From the NCBI GenBank assembly GCA_016795065.1, contig JAEUIU010000058.1, positions 62,001 to 126,000 of the forward strand: a stretch of 64,000 bases of DNA, written 5' to 3'. Origin of the DNA: Phycisphaerae bacterium (GTDB lineage Bacteria; Planctomycetota; Phycisphaerae; Phycisphaerales; SM1A02). Positions 16,898-25,158 of this stretch are shown here, piece after piece; the first letter of the stretch is position 1, and every line of letters begins with the position of its first letter. Below the pieces are notes generated by a model. It was given only the letters and a program-made list of their open reading frames with translations, did not search any database and was not told the DNA's origin. A program made the translations under genes and the position numbers.

Positions 16898-17986
16898 ATG
16901 AACCCGACCACCAACATCCTCGAGCAGATGTCCTCGTACGGCCACGAGCGTGTGGCCTTCCACCAGGATCCCGCGACCGGTCTCAAGGCGATCATTGCCG
17001 TCCACTCCACCGTGCTCGGCAATGCCCTCGGGGGCACGCGCCGCTGGTGCTACGCAAACGAGAGCGAGGCCCTCTTTGATGTCCTCCGTCTCTCCGAGGG
17101 CATGACCTATAAGGCCGCTGCCGCGGACCTCCAGATGGGCGGGGCGAAGTCGATCATCCTGATGCCGAAGCCAGGCCACCAGCCGACCGAGGCCGAGGCC
17201 CGGGCGATGGGTCGCTTCGTCGACACCATGGCCGGCAAGTACATCGCCGCCGAGGACGTTGGCGTGAGCCCGCAGTACTGCGACTGGATGGCGATGGAGA
17301 CCAAGCACGTCATGGGCGGCAACACCGTCTCCCACGGCGGCGACCCTTCGCCCTTCACCGCACAAGGCTGCTTCAACTCGATGAAGGCCTGCCTTGCCTT
17401 CGTCGGGAAGAAGGTGGACTTTTCGAACCTGACGGTCGGCATCCAAGGTGTTGGCGCGACCGGCTACCGCCTTGCGAAGCTCCTTCGCCAGGCTGGCGCC
17501 GCGGTCCTCGTCACCGACGTCCACGTGCCCACCGTGAAGCGGGCGGTTGAGGAGCTCGGCTGCATGGCCCTCGGCAACGACAAGAACCTCTTCGCCGAGA
17601 AGGTCGACATCATCGCTCCGTGCGCACTCGGTGGCATTCTCGATGCGAAGACGATCGAGAACCTCAAGTGCCAGATCGTCTGCGGCACCGCGAACAACCA
17701 GCTCCTCGTGCCGGATACCGACGGGGCGCTCCTCAAGAAGCGCGGCATCCTCTACTCGCCCGACTTCGTCGCCAACGCCGGCGGACTCATCCGCCTCGCC
17801 GGGCTGTACCTGGGCTTCACCGAAGCCCAGCTTGACAAGAAGGTCGAACAGATCGAGCAGACGACGCTCGCCGTCTTCGAGGAATCGAAGTCGCAGGTCT
17901 CGACCTCGGCCGCGGCGATCGCTTACGCGAAGCGAAAGATCGCAGCCGGACCGGTGAAGAAGCCGGCCATGGCTGGCTCTCGGTAA
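16898..17986 (+). CDS. Leucine (branched-chain amino acid) dehydrogenase
   Basis: An NAD-dependent oxidative deaminase converting leucine, valine or isoleucine to 2-oxo acids. The 362-residue length matches the Leu/Phe/Val dehydrogenase family. The catalytic region reads GMTYKAAAADLQMGGAKSII; by family precedent Lys72 binds substrate and Lys84 is catalytic. The nucleotide-binding fold starts at VGIQGVGATGYRLAKLL. The products are the substrates of the branched-chain 2-oxo acid dehydrogenase encoded 5 kb downstream, and acyl-CoA dehydrogenase and crotonase genes lie upstream. This makes the neighbourhood look like a branched-chain amino acid breakdown region. It is flanked by terminators on both sides, so it is probably transcribed alone. 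Confidence 0.92.
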   Translation: MNPTTNILEQMSSYGHERVAFHQDPATGLKAIIAVHSTVLGNALGGTRRWCYANESEALFDVLRLSEGMTYKAAAADLQMGGAKSIILMPKPGHQPTEAEARAMGRFVDTMAGKYIAAEDVGVSPQYCDWMAMETKHVMGGNTVSHGGDPSPFTAQGCFNSMKACLAFVGKKVDFSNLTVGIQGVGATGYRLAKLLRQAGAAVLVTDVHVPTVKRAVEELGCMALGNDKNLFAEKVDIIAPCALGGILDAKTIENLKCQIVCGTANNQLLVPDTDGALLKKRGILYSPDFVANAGGLIRLAGLYLGFTEAQLDKKVEQIEQTTLAVFEESKSQVSTSAAAIAYAKRKIAAGPVKKPAMAGSR

Positions 17987-18011
17987 GGAACTCACCGTCA
18001 CTGATCCTCAG

Positions 18012-18042
18012 GCGGCCGCGTCCCGAATCGGGGCGCGGCCGC
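18012..18042 (+). terminator. Terminator hairpin after leucine dehydrogenase
   Basis: A 13-bp stem with one G-T wobble (GCGGCCGCGTCCC / GGGGCGCGGCCGC) and loop GAATC, followed by TCTCGTTTG. It starts 25 bases after the stop codon. Confidence 0.75.
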
Positions 18043-18111
18043 TCTCGTTTGATGCATGATCAAATCCGCCCTTCCGCTGGCACCGACTCGGGCACCGTGT
18101 ACCTTCGACGG

Positions 18112-19491
18112 ATGCTCCGCCGCACCGTGTTGACCGTCTCGTGTGTCCTCCTCGCGACCGCCTCCACCGCCACGGCCGACTGGTCGAACCTCGGTGGCAA
18201 CCAGTGTCGAAACGGGCTGAGCGACGCGATCGGACCGGCCACACCTGAGCTTGTCTGGGGTACAGGCCCCTCGTCGCTCATCGCGTGGAGCCCCTGCGTG
18301 GAAGGGAACCGGATCTTCGTCGTCCGCCAGACGGCATTCGCTCCAAGCGGCGTGCCGAACGACTCGAAGGTGTACGCGCTGAACCTCACGACTGGGGCGA
18401 CGCTCTGGTCGTTCGTGTGCCCCTACGCCCCCGGCGATTGGACGACGAACGTCTACGGCGTGAACAACGGTCGCGTCTTCGTCGGGCGCGGCGGAAACGG
18501 TTCGAGCGTCAGCGCCCCGGTTTTCTGCCTCGACGCGGCAACCGGCGGCATCCTGTGGAGCTCGACCGAGGAGGTGGCGACGGGAAGCTACGACGGCGTC
18601 GTCTTCACCGACGAGGGCGATCCGATCTTCGCCACGCATCTCTACATCCGCCGCCTCAACCGGCTGACCGGCGAGACGATGTGGAACACGGTCCGCAACT
18701 GCTCGGTCAGCGGCGACTGCGGTCCGGCCCTGAGCGGCAATTCGATCTACATCGATGAGGTCGGTCCGGGGGGACAGAAGATCACCCACGTCAACGCCAC
18801 CACCGGCGCGAAGCTCTACTCGAGCCCGATCATGCCCGGGTTCACATCGCAGAACACGCCGATGTGCGGACCGGACGGTCGCGTCTTCTACGCGAGAACA
18901 CAGACCAATCCGTCGGTTGACTTCATGTACGCATGGCAGGACACGGGCTCGGCCTTCACGCCGCTCTGGAGCGCGCCGGCCATCGGTGGAGCAGGGTCGA
19001 ACCACGGCCTGACCCACGACGGCGGCATCGTCATGGTCGGCCTCAACGGAAAGCTCCAGGTGCGCGACCAGGTCACGGGGGCCCTTCGCCACGAGACGCG
19101 CAGCACGGTCACGGCATCGATCAACCAATCACACGTGGCCGTCGACGGCAACGGGACGATTTTCTACGGCAACGGCGGGTTTCCGGGAACGATCTTCTCC
19201 TTCAGTCCCGACCTAACAGTTCGCTGGAGCATCGCGGTCAACAACCTCAATCAGGGTGGACCAGTGCTTGCCGACAATGGCACGCTTCTTGTCGCGGGCA
19301 CGGGAACCGACTTCAGGGCGTATCGCACCGAACCGCCGTGTGCGGATGCGGATCTCGACTGCGACGGCAGCGTCGGGCCTGCCGATTTGGCCCTCCTGCT
19401 CGGCGCGTGGGGTTCGTCGGACGCTGATTTGGACGGAGATGGCCTGACGGGAAGCGCGGATTTGGCCATACTGCTCGGCTCATGGGGATGA
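18112..19491 (+). CDS. Secreted PQQ-like beta-propeller protein with dockerin-like tag
   Basis: A 459-residue exported protein. The ATG at 18112 starts a clear signal peptide (LTVSCVLLATASTATA). The body has repeated blades of the PQQ-enzyme type, for example VYALNLTTGATLWSFVC, CLDAATGGILWSS and VNATTGAKLYSS, and is a binding propeller rather than a recognisable enzyme. The last 50 residues are two Ca-binding, EF-hand-like repeats, DADLDCDGSVGPADLALLL and DADLDGDGLTGSADLAILL, each followed by G[AS]WG. The metalloprotease at 31825-34548 ends in the same kind of tag. The 3' end overlaps the next gene by 10 bases. Ligand and function are unknown. Confidence 0.85.
   Translation: MLRRTVLTVSCVLLATASTATADWSNLGGNQCRNGLSDAIGPATPELVWGTGPSSLIAWSPCVEGNRIFVVRQTAFAPSGVPNDSKVYALNLTTGATLWSFVCPYAPGDWTTNVYGVNNGRVFVGRGGNGSSVSAPVFCLDAATGGILWSSTEEVATGSYDGVVFTDEGDPIFATHLYIRRLNRLTGETMWNTVRNCSVSGDCGPALSGNSIYIDEVGPGGQKITHVNATTGAKLYSSPIMPGFTSQNTPMCGPDGRVFYARTQTNPSVDFMYAWQDTGSAFTPLWSAPAIGGAGSNHGLTHDGGIVMVGLNGKLQVRDQVTGALRHETRSTVTASINQSHVAVDGNGTIFYGNGGFPGTIFSFSPDLTVRWSIAVNNLNQGGPVLADNGTLLVAGTGTDFRAYRTEPPCADADLDCDGSVGPADLALLLGAWGSSDADLDGDGLTGSADLAILLGSWG
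19212..19224 (+). repeat. Dispersed CTAACRNYTSG word, copy 4
   Basis: CCTAACAGTTCGC within the PQQ-like protein gene, in frame as CTA-ACA-GTT-CGC. Confidence 0.6.
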
Positions 19492-20222
19492 CCCGACCTT
19501 TCCGGTGCGAGCGCTGCGGCTACGACCTAAGTGGGGTGAGCGAAGCTGCCCTCTGTCAGGAGTGCGGCACGCCAGTCGAAGATTCCCGACCCGAACGGCG
19601 TCCGGGCATCCCGTGGCAGCACAGCGGCACGCCGCTGGGACTGCTCGCGACAGTGCGCATGTACATCACGACGCCCATCGGCATCTATCGAGCTGTTCGG
19701 ATTGAATCGCGATCGATGGGCCGACTGCTCGTCGTCAATCTTGGCCTGAGCCTCTTCATCGGACTGGTGCCGTCAGCGGTGGTCGCGATCGTCGGACGGC
19801 GCGATCTCATCACAACGGTCACATCCGGCGTCACCCATCGTCTGGCTGATCCGTTGCCGGCCGTCCTCTTCGTCCTCAATTCCCTCGTCATCCCCATCGC
19901 CCTGGTGACCGTCTGGGTGATCGCTCGCTTCGTCGCTCCGCGACAGAAGCCGCCCTTGGCTCGGGCCGTGACCTGGTGCAGCGCGGGAATCTCAAGCACC
20001 GCCGCCGTCATCGGCACGACCGCCGCCGTGCTCCTCTGGAGCCTGCGCTACGCCACGATTCCTGAGGAGACACTGCCACTTGGGGCTTCCACGGGCTACT
20101 ACCACCTCATGACCGCTGCACCGCTTCTTGCCTATCTGGGCATTCTCTGTGCAAGCGGCGTTCTCGACGCGTACGCCAATCGCCACAATCGCCTCGCCAA
20201 CTCGCTGGATCCGATTCCATGA
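19482..20222 (+). CDS. Membrane protein with N-terminal zinc ribbon
   Basis: A 246-residue protein of unknown function. A zinc ribbon lies at the very start (FRCERCGYDLSG ... ALCQECGTPVE, two CxxC pairs). Several hydrophobic segments follow, including LLVVNLGLSLFIGLVPSAVVAIV, AVLFVLNSLVIPIALVTVWVIARFV, STAAVIGTTAAVLLW and LLAYLGILCASGVL. Start at 19482 or the ATG two codons later. It overlaps the upstream PQQ-like gene by 10 bases and the downstream glycosylase by 4 (ATGA), so all three are probably translationally coupled. I do not recognise a named family. Confidence 0.75.
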   Translation: MGMTRPFRCERCGYDLSGVSEAALCQECGTPVEDSRPERRPGIPWQHSGTPLGLLATVRMYITTPIGIYRAVRIESRSMGRLLVVNLGLSLFIGLVPSAVVAIVGRRDLITTVTSGVTHRLADPLPAVLFVLNSLVIPIALVTVWVIARFVAPRQKPPLARAVTWCSAGISSTAAVIGTTAAVLLWSLRYATIPEETLPLGASTGYYHLMTAAPLLAYLGILCASGVLDAYANRHNRLANSLDPIP

Positions 20223-20821
20223 CCGCTGCCCCAACGCCGAAGTCCAATCGCTGCTCGTGGTGCGGCTCGGATCCCCTTTACGTCGCCTATCACGACGAGG
20301 AGTGGGGCGTGCCCGTGACCGACGACCGGGCCCTGTTCGAGAAGCTGATCCTCGACGGCTTTCAGGCCGGGTTGTCTTGGATCACCATCCTCCGCAAGCG
20401 CGACGCCTTCCGCGCCGCATTCCACGAGTTCGATCCGGCGCGCATCGCCCGCTACACCGCCCGCGACGTTGAGCGGCTTCTGGCCAACGAAGGGATCATT
20501 CGCAGCCGATTGAAGATCGAAGGCACGATCCGCAACGCTCGGCTTTGGCTGGAGGTCATGGAACAGGGCAAAGGTTCGTTTCGCGACCTGCTGTGGGGCC
20601 ACGTCGGACATGCGACGCGCATCAATCGCCGAACGAGCCTCTCGGCATGCCAAACAGTGTCCGAGGAAAGCACCGCGATGGCGAAAGACCTGAAGAAGCG
20701 GGGCTTCACCTTCTGCGGCCCGACGATTTGCTACGCGTTCATGCAGGCAGTGGGCATGGTGAACGACCACCTCACCACCTGCCCCCGACACAAGGCGTGC
20801 TCGAAGATGGCCCGCAGGTGA
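20219..20821 (+). CDS. tag: DNA-3-methyladenine glycosylase I
   Basis: A base-excision repair enzyme removing 3-methyladenine. The N-terminal CSWCGSDPLYVAYHDEEWG matches E. coli Tag, with the zinc ligands Cys12 and His25 at the same 13-residue spacing. The C-terminal ligands are in VNDHLTTC (His and Cys four apart). The active-site region LFEKLILDGFQAGLSWITILRKRDAFR is complete, as is GFTFCGPTICYAFMQAVGMVNDH. Length (200) is normal. The start overlaps the end of the membrane protein gene by four bases. Confidence 0.96.
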   Translation: MTAAPTPKSNRCSWCGSDPLYVAYHDEEWGVPVTDDRALFEKLILDGFQAGLSWITILRKRDAFRAAFHEFDPARIARYTARDVERLLANEGIIRSRLKIEGTIRNARLWLEVMEQGKGSFRDLLWGHVGHATRINRRTSLSACQTVSEESTAMAKDLKKRGFTFCGPTICYAFMQAVGMVNDHLTTCPRHKACSKMARR

Positions 20822-20966
20822 ATTCCGCCTTGCGGTGGCGAAACCCCGGGGTATTCTCGGGGACCATCCCCCGGCGGTACGTCTGGAGCCGCCGCGGACC
20901 ATGCCGATCGAAACCGGACTCCCGCAGCTGGCGCGTAGCCGATCACGCGCCGCGCGGGCCCGCGGT

Positions 20967-20998
20967 GTCGGCCGCGTCGCGTCAGCGGCGCGGCCGAC
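20967..20998 (+). terminator. Strong hairpin between tag and the gamma-glutamyltransferase gene
   Basis: A 14-bp stem with one G-T wobble, GTCGGCCGCGTCGC / GCGGCGCGGCCGAC, and loop GTCA. It could end the tag transcript, but there is no T-run, and it lies only 17 bases before the next ATG, so it may instead shape the leader of that gene. Confidence 0.45.
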
Positions 20999-21015
20999 CC
21001 GCACCTTTGAAGAGT

Positions 21016-22671
21016 ATGGACGCGACAGCAGCGGGCGGCGATGCTGTGGCCATGTCCGCACCAACCGATGTCTTTGATTGGTCGCTCCCCTATCCGTCAC
21101 GGCGTCAGCCGGTCATGGGCAGCGCGGCGGTGGCGACGAGCCAACCGTTAGCCGCCCAGGCAGGACTTGAGATGCTTCGACGCGGCGGCACGGCAGCCGA
21201 TGCGGCCGTGGCCACCGCTGCGGCGATGACGGTGCTGGAGCCGACCACGAACGGCATTGGTGGCGACGGATTCGCCCTGATCTGGGACGGCACGAAGGTC
21301 CACGGCCTCAATGCCAGCGGCCGTTCCCCCGCCCGACTCACGCCCGAGCGCTTCGCTGGCGCCAAGGGCATGCCGCGACGCGGGTGGGATCCGGTGAACG
21401 TGCCGGGAGCGGTATCCGGCTGGACGGCCCTCTGGCGGAAGTTCGGCACGCTTCCCTTCGCCCAGCTTCTCGAGCCGGCGATTCGATACGCCGACGAAGG
21501 CTACCTCGTCGCGCCCAACACAGCGGAACTCTGGCAACGGGCGTTCCCGCGCCTCGAGTCCTTCGCGGAGTGGAAGCGCGTCTTTTCGATCGATGGACGC
21601 GCGCCGCGCGCTGGCGAACGGATTCGCTTCCCCGACCATGCCCGCACGCTGCGCTCGATTGCGGCAAGCGAAGGCGAGAGCTTCTATCGCGGCGAGGTTG
21701 CAGCACAGATCGCCCGGGCCGCGAAGGAGGATGGCGGCCTCCTCGATGCCGACGACCTGGCCACGCATAGCGCGGATTGGGTCGAGCCCATCTCGGTCGC
21801 CTATGGCGGCGTGCGCATGCATCAGATTCCGCCGAACGGGCAGGGCATCGTGGCCCTCATCGCCCTGTCGATCCTCGCGTCGCGCGACTTGCGTTCGCTT
21901 GAGGTCGATTGCCCGGACGCGCACCACCTGGCAATCGAGGCGATCAAGCTCGGCTTCCGCGTCGCCCATCGCGAGGTCGCCGATCCGCGCTTCATGCGCG
22001 TCGCAGCGAGCGAACTGTTAGGGAACGCGAACATCGCCGAACTCGCCGCGATGCTTGATCCGGCCAAGGCCCAAGATTTCCAGCACGGTCCGCCGAACCC
22101 CGGCGGGACGATTCTCCTCTGCACCGCCGACGCCCAAGGTCGAATGGTGTCCCTGATCCAGTCCAACTACGAGGGTTGGGGATCGGGGATCGTCGTTCCG
22201 GGAACGGGCATTGCGATGCACAATCGCGGGGCGAACTTCACCCTCGAGGAGGGCCACCCGAACCGGGTGGGTGGCGGCAAGCGCCCCTACCACACCATCA
22301 TTCCGGGCATGGTGACGGCCGAGCCAACTCCGGCCTCGGCAGCCTCGCCGCTGGCTGCGTTCGGCGTCATGGGCGGCTTCATGCAGCCGCAAGGCCAACT
22401 CCAGACCTTCCTTCGGATGGTCACCCACCGCCAGAATCCCCAAGCGGCGCTGGATGCCCCGCGATGGCAGGTCATGTCGGGCATGAAGGTGACGATCGAG
22501 CCCGGATTCGAGCCGGGCCTCTACGACGAGTTGCGGCGGCGCGGCCACGATCTGGAGATCGCGCCCACCCGCAGCGTCTCCTTCGGCCGGGGCCAGGTGA
22601 TCTGGCGCCTCCGCGATGGCTATGTCGCCGCGAGCGATCAGCGCGCCGACGGTCAGGCTGTGGTCGTGTGA
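21016..22671 (+). CDS. Gamma-glutamyltransferase family N-terminal-nucleophile hydrolase
   Basis: A 551-residue Ntn hydrolase resembling gamma-glutamyltranspeptidase. The large-subunit motifs are GSAAVATSQPLAAQAGLEML, GGTAADAAVATAAAMTVLEPTTNGIGGDGFALIWD and PGAVSGW. The predicted autocleavage/nucleophile Thr365 lies in NPGGTILLCTADAQG, followed by VSLIQSNYEGWGSG. The canonical TTHxSVVD at the small-subunit start is altered here to TILLCTAD, as in the distant members of the family often linked to acylase-type activity, so true glutathione activity is uncertain. No signal peptide is visible, suggesting a cytoplasmic enzyme. ATGs at 21016 and 21052 are both possible starts; a hairpin lies just upstream. 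Confidence 0.88.
   Translation: MDATAAGGDAVAMSAPTDVFDWSLPYPSRRQPVMGSAAVATSQPLAAQAGLEMLRRGGTAADAAVATAAAMTVLEPTTNGIGGDGFALIWDGTKVHGLNASGRSPARLTPERFAGAKGMPRRGWDPVNVPGAVSGWTALWRKFGTLPFAQLLEPAIRYADEGYLVAPNTAELWQRAFPRLESFAEWKRVFSIDGRAPRAGERIRFPDHARTLRSIAASEGESFYRGEVAAQIARAAKEDGGLLDADDLATHSADWVEPISVAYGGVRMHQIPPNGQGIVALIALSILASRDLRSLEVDCPDAHHLAIEAIKLGFRVAHREVADPRFMRVAASELLGNANIAELAAMLDPAKAQDFQHGPPNPGGTILLCTADAQGRMVSLIQSNYEGWGSGIVVPGTGIAMHNRGANFTLEEGHPNRVGGGKRPYHTIIPGMVTAEPTPASAASPLAAFGVMGGFMQPQGQLQTFLRMVTHRQNPQAALDAPRWQVMSGMKVTIEPGFEPGLYDELRRRGHDLEIAPTRSVSFGRGQVIWRLRDGYVAASDQRADGQAVVV
21140..21152 (-). repeat. Dispersed CTAACRNYTSG word, copy 5 (GG variant)
   Basis: Minus strand GCTAACGGTTGGC; gives CCG-TTA-GCC in the gamma-glutamyltransferase gene. 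Confidence 0.45.
22010..22022 (-). repeat. Dispersed CTAACRNYTSG word, copy 6
   Basis: Minus strand CCTAACAGTTCGC; coding frame GAA-CTG-TTA-GGG in the gamma-glutamyltransferase gene. The same 13 bases recur at 19212 and 42908. Confidence 0.6.
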
Positions 22672-22769
22672 ACTCACATCGCGGCCAATAACGCCCCCCA
22701 AACTCTCCCCGTGGTGGCGGGTTCTGCCTCTGAGTGAGAGGCTTCCGCTATCCTCTGTCACTCTCAGTG

Positions 22770-22826
22770 CTGCCTGAAAATCCCTCCGTGTCGATCGATG
22801 GCGGTCCACGATGGGGCTTCAGGCAG
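22770..22826. repeat. Inverted repeat in the leader of the oxo-acid dehydrogenase operon
   Basis: CTGCCTGAA (22770-22778) and its exact complement TTCAGGCAG (22818-22826) enclose 39 bases, about 100 bases before the E1alpha start. It could be a leader stem or an operator half-site pair; nothing else is recognisable in this 258-base spacer. Confidence 0.35.
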
Positions 22827-22929
22827 GACTGAGGGCGAACGCGGCGTGCCGGGAGTCCGGCCGCATGTGCTGTTCCACCGGCTTCATCCGCGTTCTCCCC
22901 CGCAGCGACCCTTCCGACGAGTCCATCCG

Positions 22930-24048
22930 ATGCCGTTCAAGACCGTCTTCTCGACCGAGATCCAGCACCTCTCGATCCTCAACGAGCATGGCAAGTTCGA
23001 CGCCAAGCTCGGGAAGGACGTGATCCCGGATCAGGACCTCATCGCTCTCTACGAGCACATGTCGATCTGTCGTCACCTGGACGAGGTCGCCTTCAAGCTC
23101 CAGCGCTCGGGCCGCATGGGCACCTATCCCCAGAACATGGGGCAGGAAGCCACCTCCCTCGGGGCGGCGTACGCGCTGGAGAAGAACGACTGGTTGGTGC
23201 CCTGCTACCGCGAGAACTGCGGCCTCTTCTACCGCGGACTCCCGATGGAGTACATCCTTCTCCACTGGATGGGTGACGAGCGCGGCAACGCGATCCCGCG
23301 GGAATACCACATCACCCCGATCGCCATCCCCATCGGCACCCAGATGCTGCACGCGACCGGCCTTGCCTGGGCTGCGAAGTACCGCGGCGAGAAGCAGATC
23401 GCCTGCACCTTCTTCGGTGACGGAGCGACCAGCGAAGGCGACTTCCACGAGGCCGCCAACTTCGCCGCGAACCTCGACATCCCGGTGATCTTTTTCTGCC
23501 AGAACAACTTTTGGGCGATCTCGGTTCCGGGCAAGATCCAGTGCTCGGCTCCGACCGTCGCCCAGCGCGGCCTCGCCTACGGCATGGAGTGCTTCCAGTG
23601 TGATGGCAACGACATCTTCGCCGTCGTGAAGACCGTGCGGGATGCCGCGAAGTTCGCCCGCGAGAAATCCCGCCCCGTCTTTATCGAAGCCGTGACCTAC
23701 CGCCTCGGCGACCACACCACTGCCGACGACGCCCGACGCTATCGCGACCAGGCCGAAGTCGACATGTGGAAGCAGCGCGACCCGATCCTCCGCGTCCGGG
23801 CCCTCCTCAAGGAAAAGGGCCTCTGGAATGACTCGAAGGAAGCGACCCTGAAAGAACGGGCCGAAAAGGAAGTCGCCGGCGCCGTCGAACGGGCGGAGAA
23901 CATCACCCCACCCCAGCGGGCGGAGTTCTTCGACCATATGTACGCGGAAATCCCAGAGGATCTTCGCCTCCAACGCGACACGATGCACACCCACTCGCTG
24001 GGTGAGGATCCGTCACAAGTGGAGTCGCCGGCGTCGAGCCACTCGTGA
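22930..24048 (+). CDS. 2-oxo acid dehydrogenase E1 component, alpha subunit
   Basis: The thiamine-diphosphate subunit that decarboxylates pyruvate or branched-chain 2-oxo acids. The ThDP motif runs from FFGDGATSEGDFHEAANF to CQNN, with the flanking RSGRMGTYPQNMGQEATSLGAA and EAVTYRLGDHTTADDARRYR typical of E1alpha. At 372 residues the length is normal. The ATG at 22930 begins the conserved part. Genes for E1beta and E2 follow. With leucine dehydrogenase 5 kb upstream, the branched-chain complex is the more likely identity, but pyruvate dehydrogenase cannot be excluded and no E3 gene is present. A short inverted-repeat element lies directly after its stop codon. Confidence 0.93.
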   Translation: MPFKTVFSTEIQHLSILNEHGKFDAKLGKDVIPDQDLIALYEHMSICRHLDEVAFKLQRSGRMGTYPQNMGQEATSLGAAYALEKNDWLVPCYRENCGLFYRGLPMEYILLHWMGDERGNAIPREYHITPIAIPIGTQMLHATGLAWAAKYRGEKQIACTFFGDGATSEGDFHEAANFAANLDIPVIFFCQNNFWAISVPGKIQCSAPTVAQRGLAYGMECFQCDGNDIFAVVKTVRDAAKFAREKSRPVFIEAVTYRLGDHTTADDARRYRDQAEVDMWKQRDPILRVRALLKEKGLWNDSKEATLKERAEKEVAGAVERAENITPPQRAEFFDHMYAEIPEDLRLQRDTMHTHSLGEDPSQVESPASSHS

Positions 24049-24054
24049 CGCCGA

Positions 24055-24180
24055 TTCACCGCAGAGGCGCAGAGGCCGCAGAGCCGAGCGCAGAGCGGTG
24101 AAGAGGGTGATGACAACCAGCAGCCCGTATCGCTTTCCAGCTCCTTCCGATCTCAGCGTCCTCCGCGTCTCTGCGGTGAA
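24055..24180. mobile_element. Gene-less 126-bp inverted-repeat element
   Basis: The 29-base ends (24055-24083 and 24152-24180) are inverted copies matching at 25 of 29 positions: TTCACCGCAGAG then variants of CGCAGAGG units. The left end has CGCAGAG repeats with a period of 8-9 bases. The element fills almost all of the space between the E1alpha stop and the E1beta start, and its right end places GGTGA 9-10 bases before the E1beta ATG, possibly acting as ribosome site. The interior has no gene. Its ends resemble the CACAGAG-rich ends of the larger element at 25159. Confidence 0.6.
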
Positions 24181-24185
24181 CCCCA

Positions 24186-25154
24186 ATGGCCAATCTCACA
24201 CTCGTCCAAGCAATCAACCTCGCCCTTGTCCAGGAGATGGAGAAGGACGACCGGGTCATCATCCTCGGTGAGGATGTCGGCGCGAACGGCGGCGTCTTCC
24301 GCGTGACGGAGGGGCTGCACAAGCGTTTCGGCGGCTCGCGCGTCGTCGACAGCCCGCTCGCCGAGAGCGGCATCATCGGAACCTCGATCGGACTCGCGAT
24401 GGCGGGCCTGCGGCCGGTGCCGGAGATCCAGTTCGACGGCTTCCTCGGGCCGGCCTACGACCAGATCTGCTCGCACGCGGCCCGCATGCGGACCCGCACC
24501 CGCGGGGCGTTCACGGTGCCCCTAACAATTCGTGTGCCGGTCGGCGGCGGCATCCACGCCCCCGAGCTGCACAGCGATTCGCCCGAGTCGATCTACGCGC
24601 ACACCCCCGGTCTCAAGGTGGTCATGCCGAGTTCGCCCTACGACGCGAAGGGTCTCCTCATCTCGGCGATCCGCGATCCGGATCCGGTGATCTTCTTCGA
24701 GCCGAAGCGAATCTACCGAGCGTTCCGGGAAGAAGTCCCCGAGGACGAGTACACCCTGCCGATCGGCAAGGCCCGCACGGTCTGCGAAGGCGACGAGATG
24801 ACGATCGTCTCGTGGGGCGCATCGGTCATCCAGTGCATGCAGGCCATCGAGAAGAGCGGCAGGTCGATCGAGCTGATCGATCTTCGGACCATCTACCCCT
24901 TCGACATGGACGCCGTAGAGGCAAGCGTGCGGAAGACCGGCCGCTGCGTGATCGTCCACGAGGCCCCCAAGACCTGCGGTTTCGGCGCGGAGATCTCGGC
25001 CCGCATCATGGAACGGTGTTTCCTCCAACTGGAAGCCCCGGTCCAACGCGTCGCCGGCTTTGACACGATCATGCCGTACTACAAGCTCGAGCTGGAGTAC
25101 ATGCCCGACACCGCCCGCATCGAGCGTGCGATCGCGGACGTGGCGGCGTACTAG
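24186..25154 (+). CDS. 2-oxo acid dehydrogenase E1 component, beta subunit
   Basis: The partner of E1alpha, forming the second half of the thiamine-diphosphate site. Typical motifs are ALVQEMEKDDRVIILGEDVGANGGVFRVTEGL, FGGSRVVDSPLAESGIIG and the cofactor-facing PEIQFDGFL. The C-terminal transketolase-type domain contains EGDEMTIVSWGA, ELIDLRTIYPFD and VIVHEAPKTCGFGAEI. Length (322) is normal. The ATG stands five bases after the right end of an inverted-repeat element, and another, larger element begins four bases after its stop, so the gene is bracketed by insertions that leave the reading frames intact. Confidence 0.95.
   Translation: MANLTLVQAINLALVQEMEKDDRVIILGEDVGANGGVFRVTEGLHKRFGGSRVVDSPLAESGIIGTSIGLAMAGLRPVPEIQFDGFLGPAYDQICSHAARMRTRTRGAFTVPLTIRVPVGGGIHAPELHSDSPESIYAHTPGLKVVMPSSPYDAKGLLISAIRDPDPVIFFEPKRIYRAFREEVPEDEYTLPIGKARTVCEGDEMTIVSWGASVIQCMQAIEKSGRSIELIDLRTIYPFDMDAVEASVRKTGRCVIVHEAPKTCGFGAEISARIMERCFLQLEAPVQRVAGFDTIMPYYKLELEYMPDTARIERAIADVAAY
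24521..24533 (+). repeat. Dispersed CTAACRNYTSG word, copy 7
   Basis: CCTAACAATTCGT in the E1beta gene, in frame as CTA-ACA-ATT-CGT. Confidence 0.6.
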
Positions 25155-25158
25155 GACG

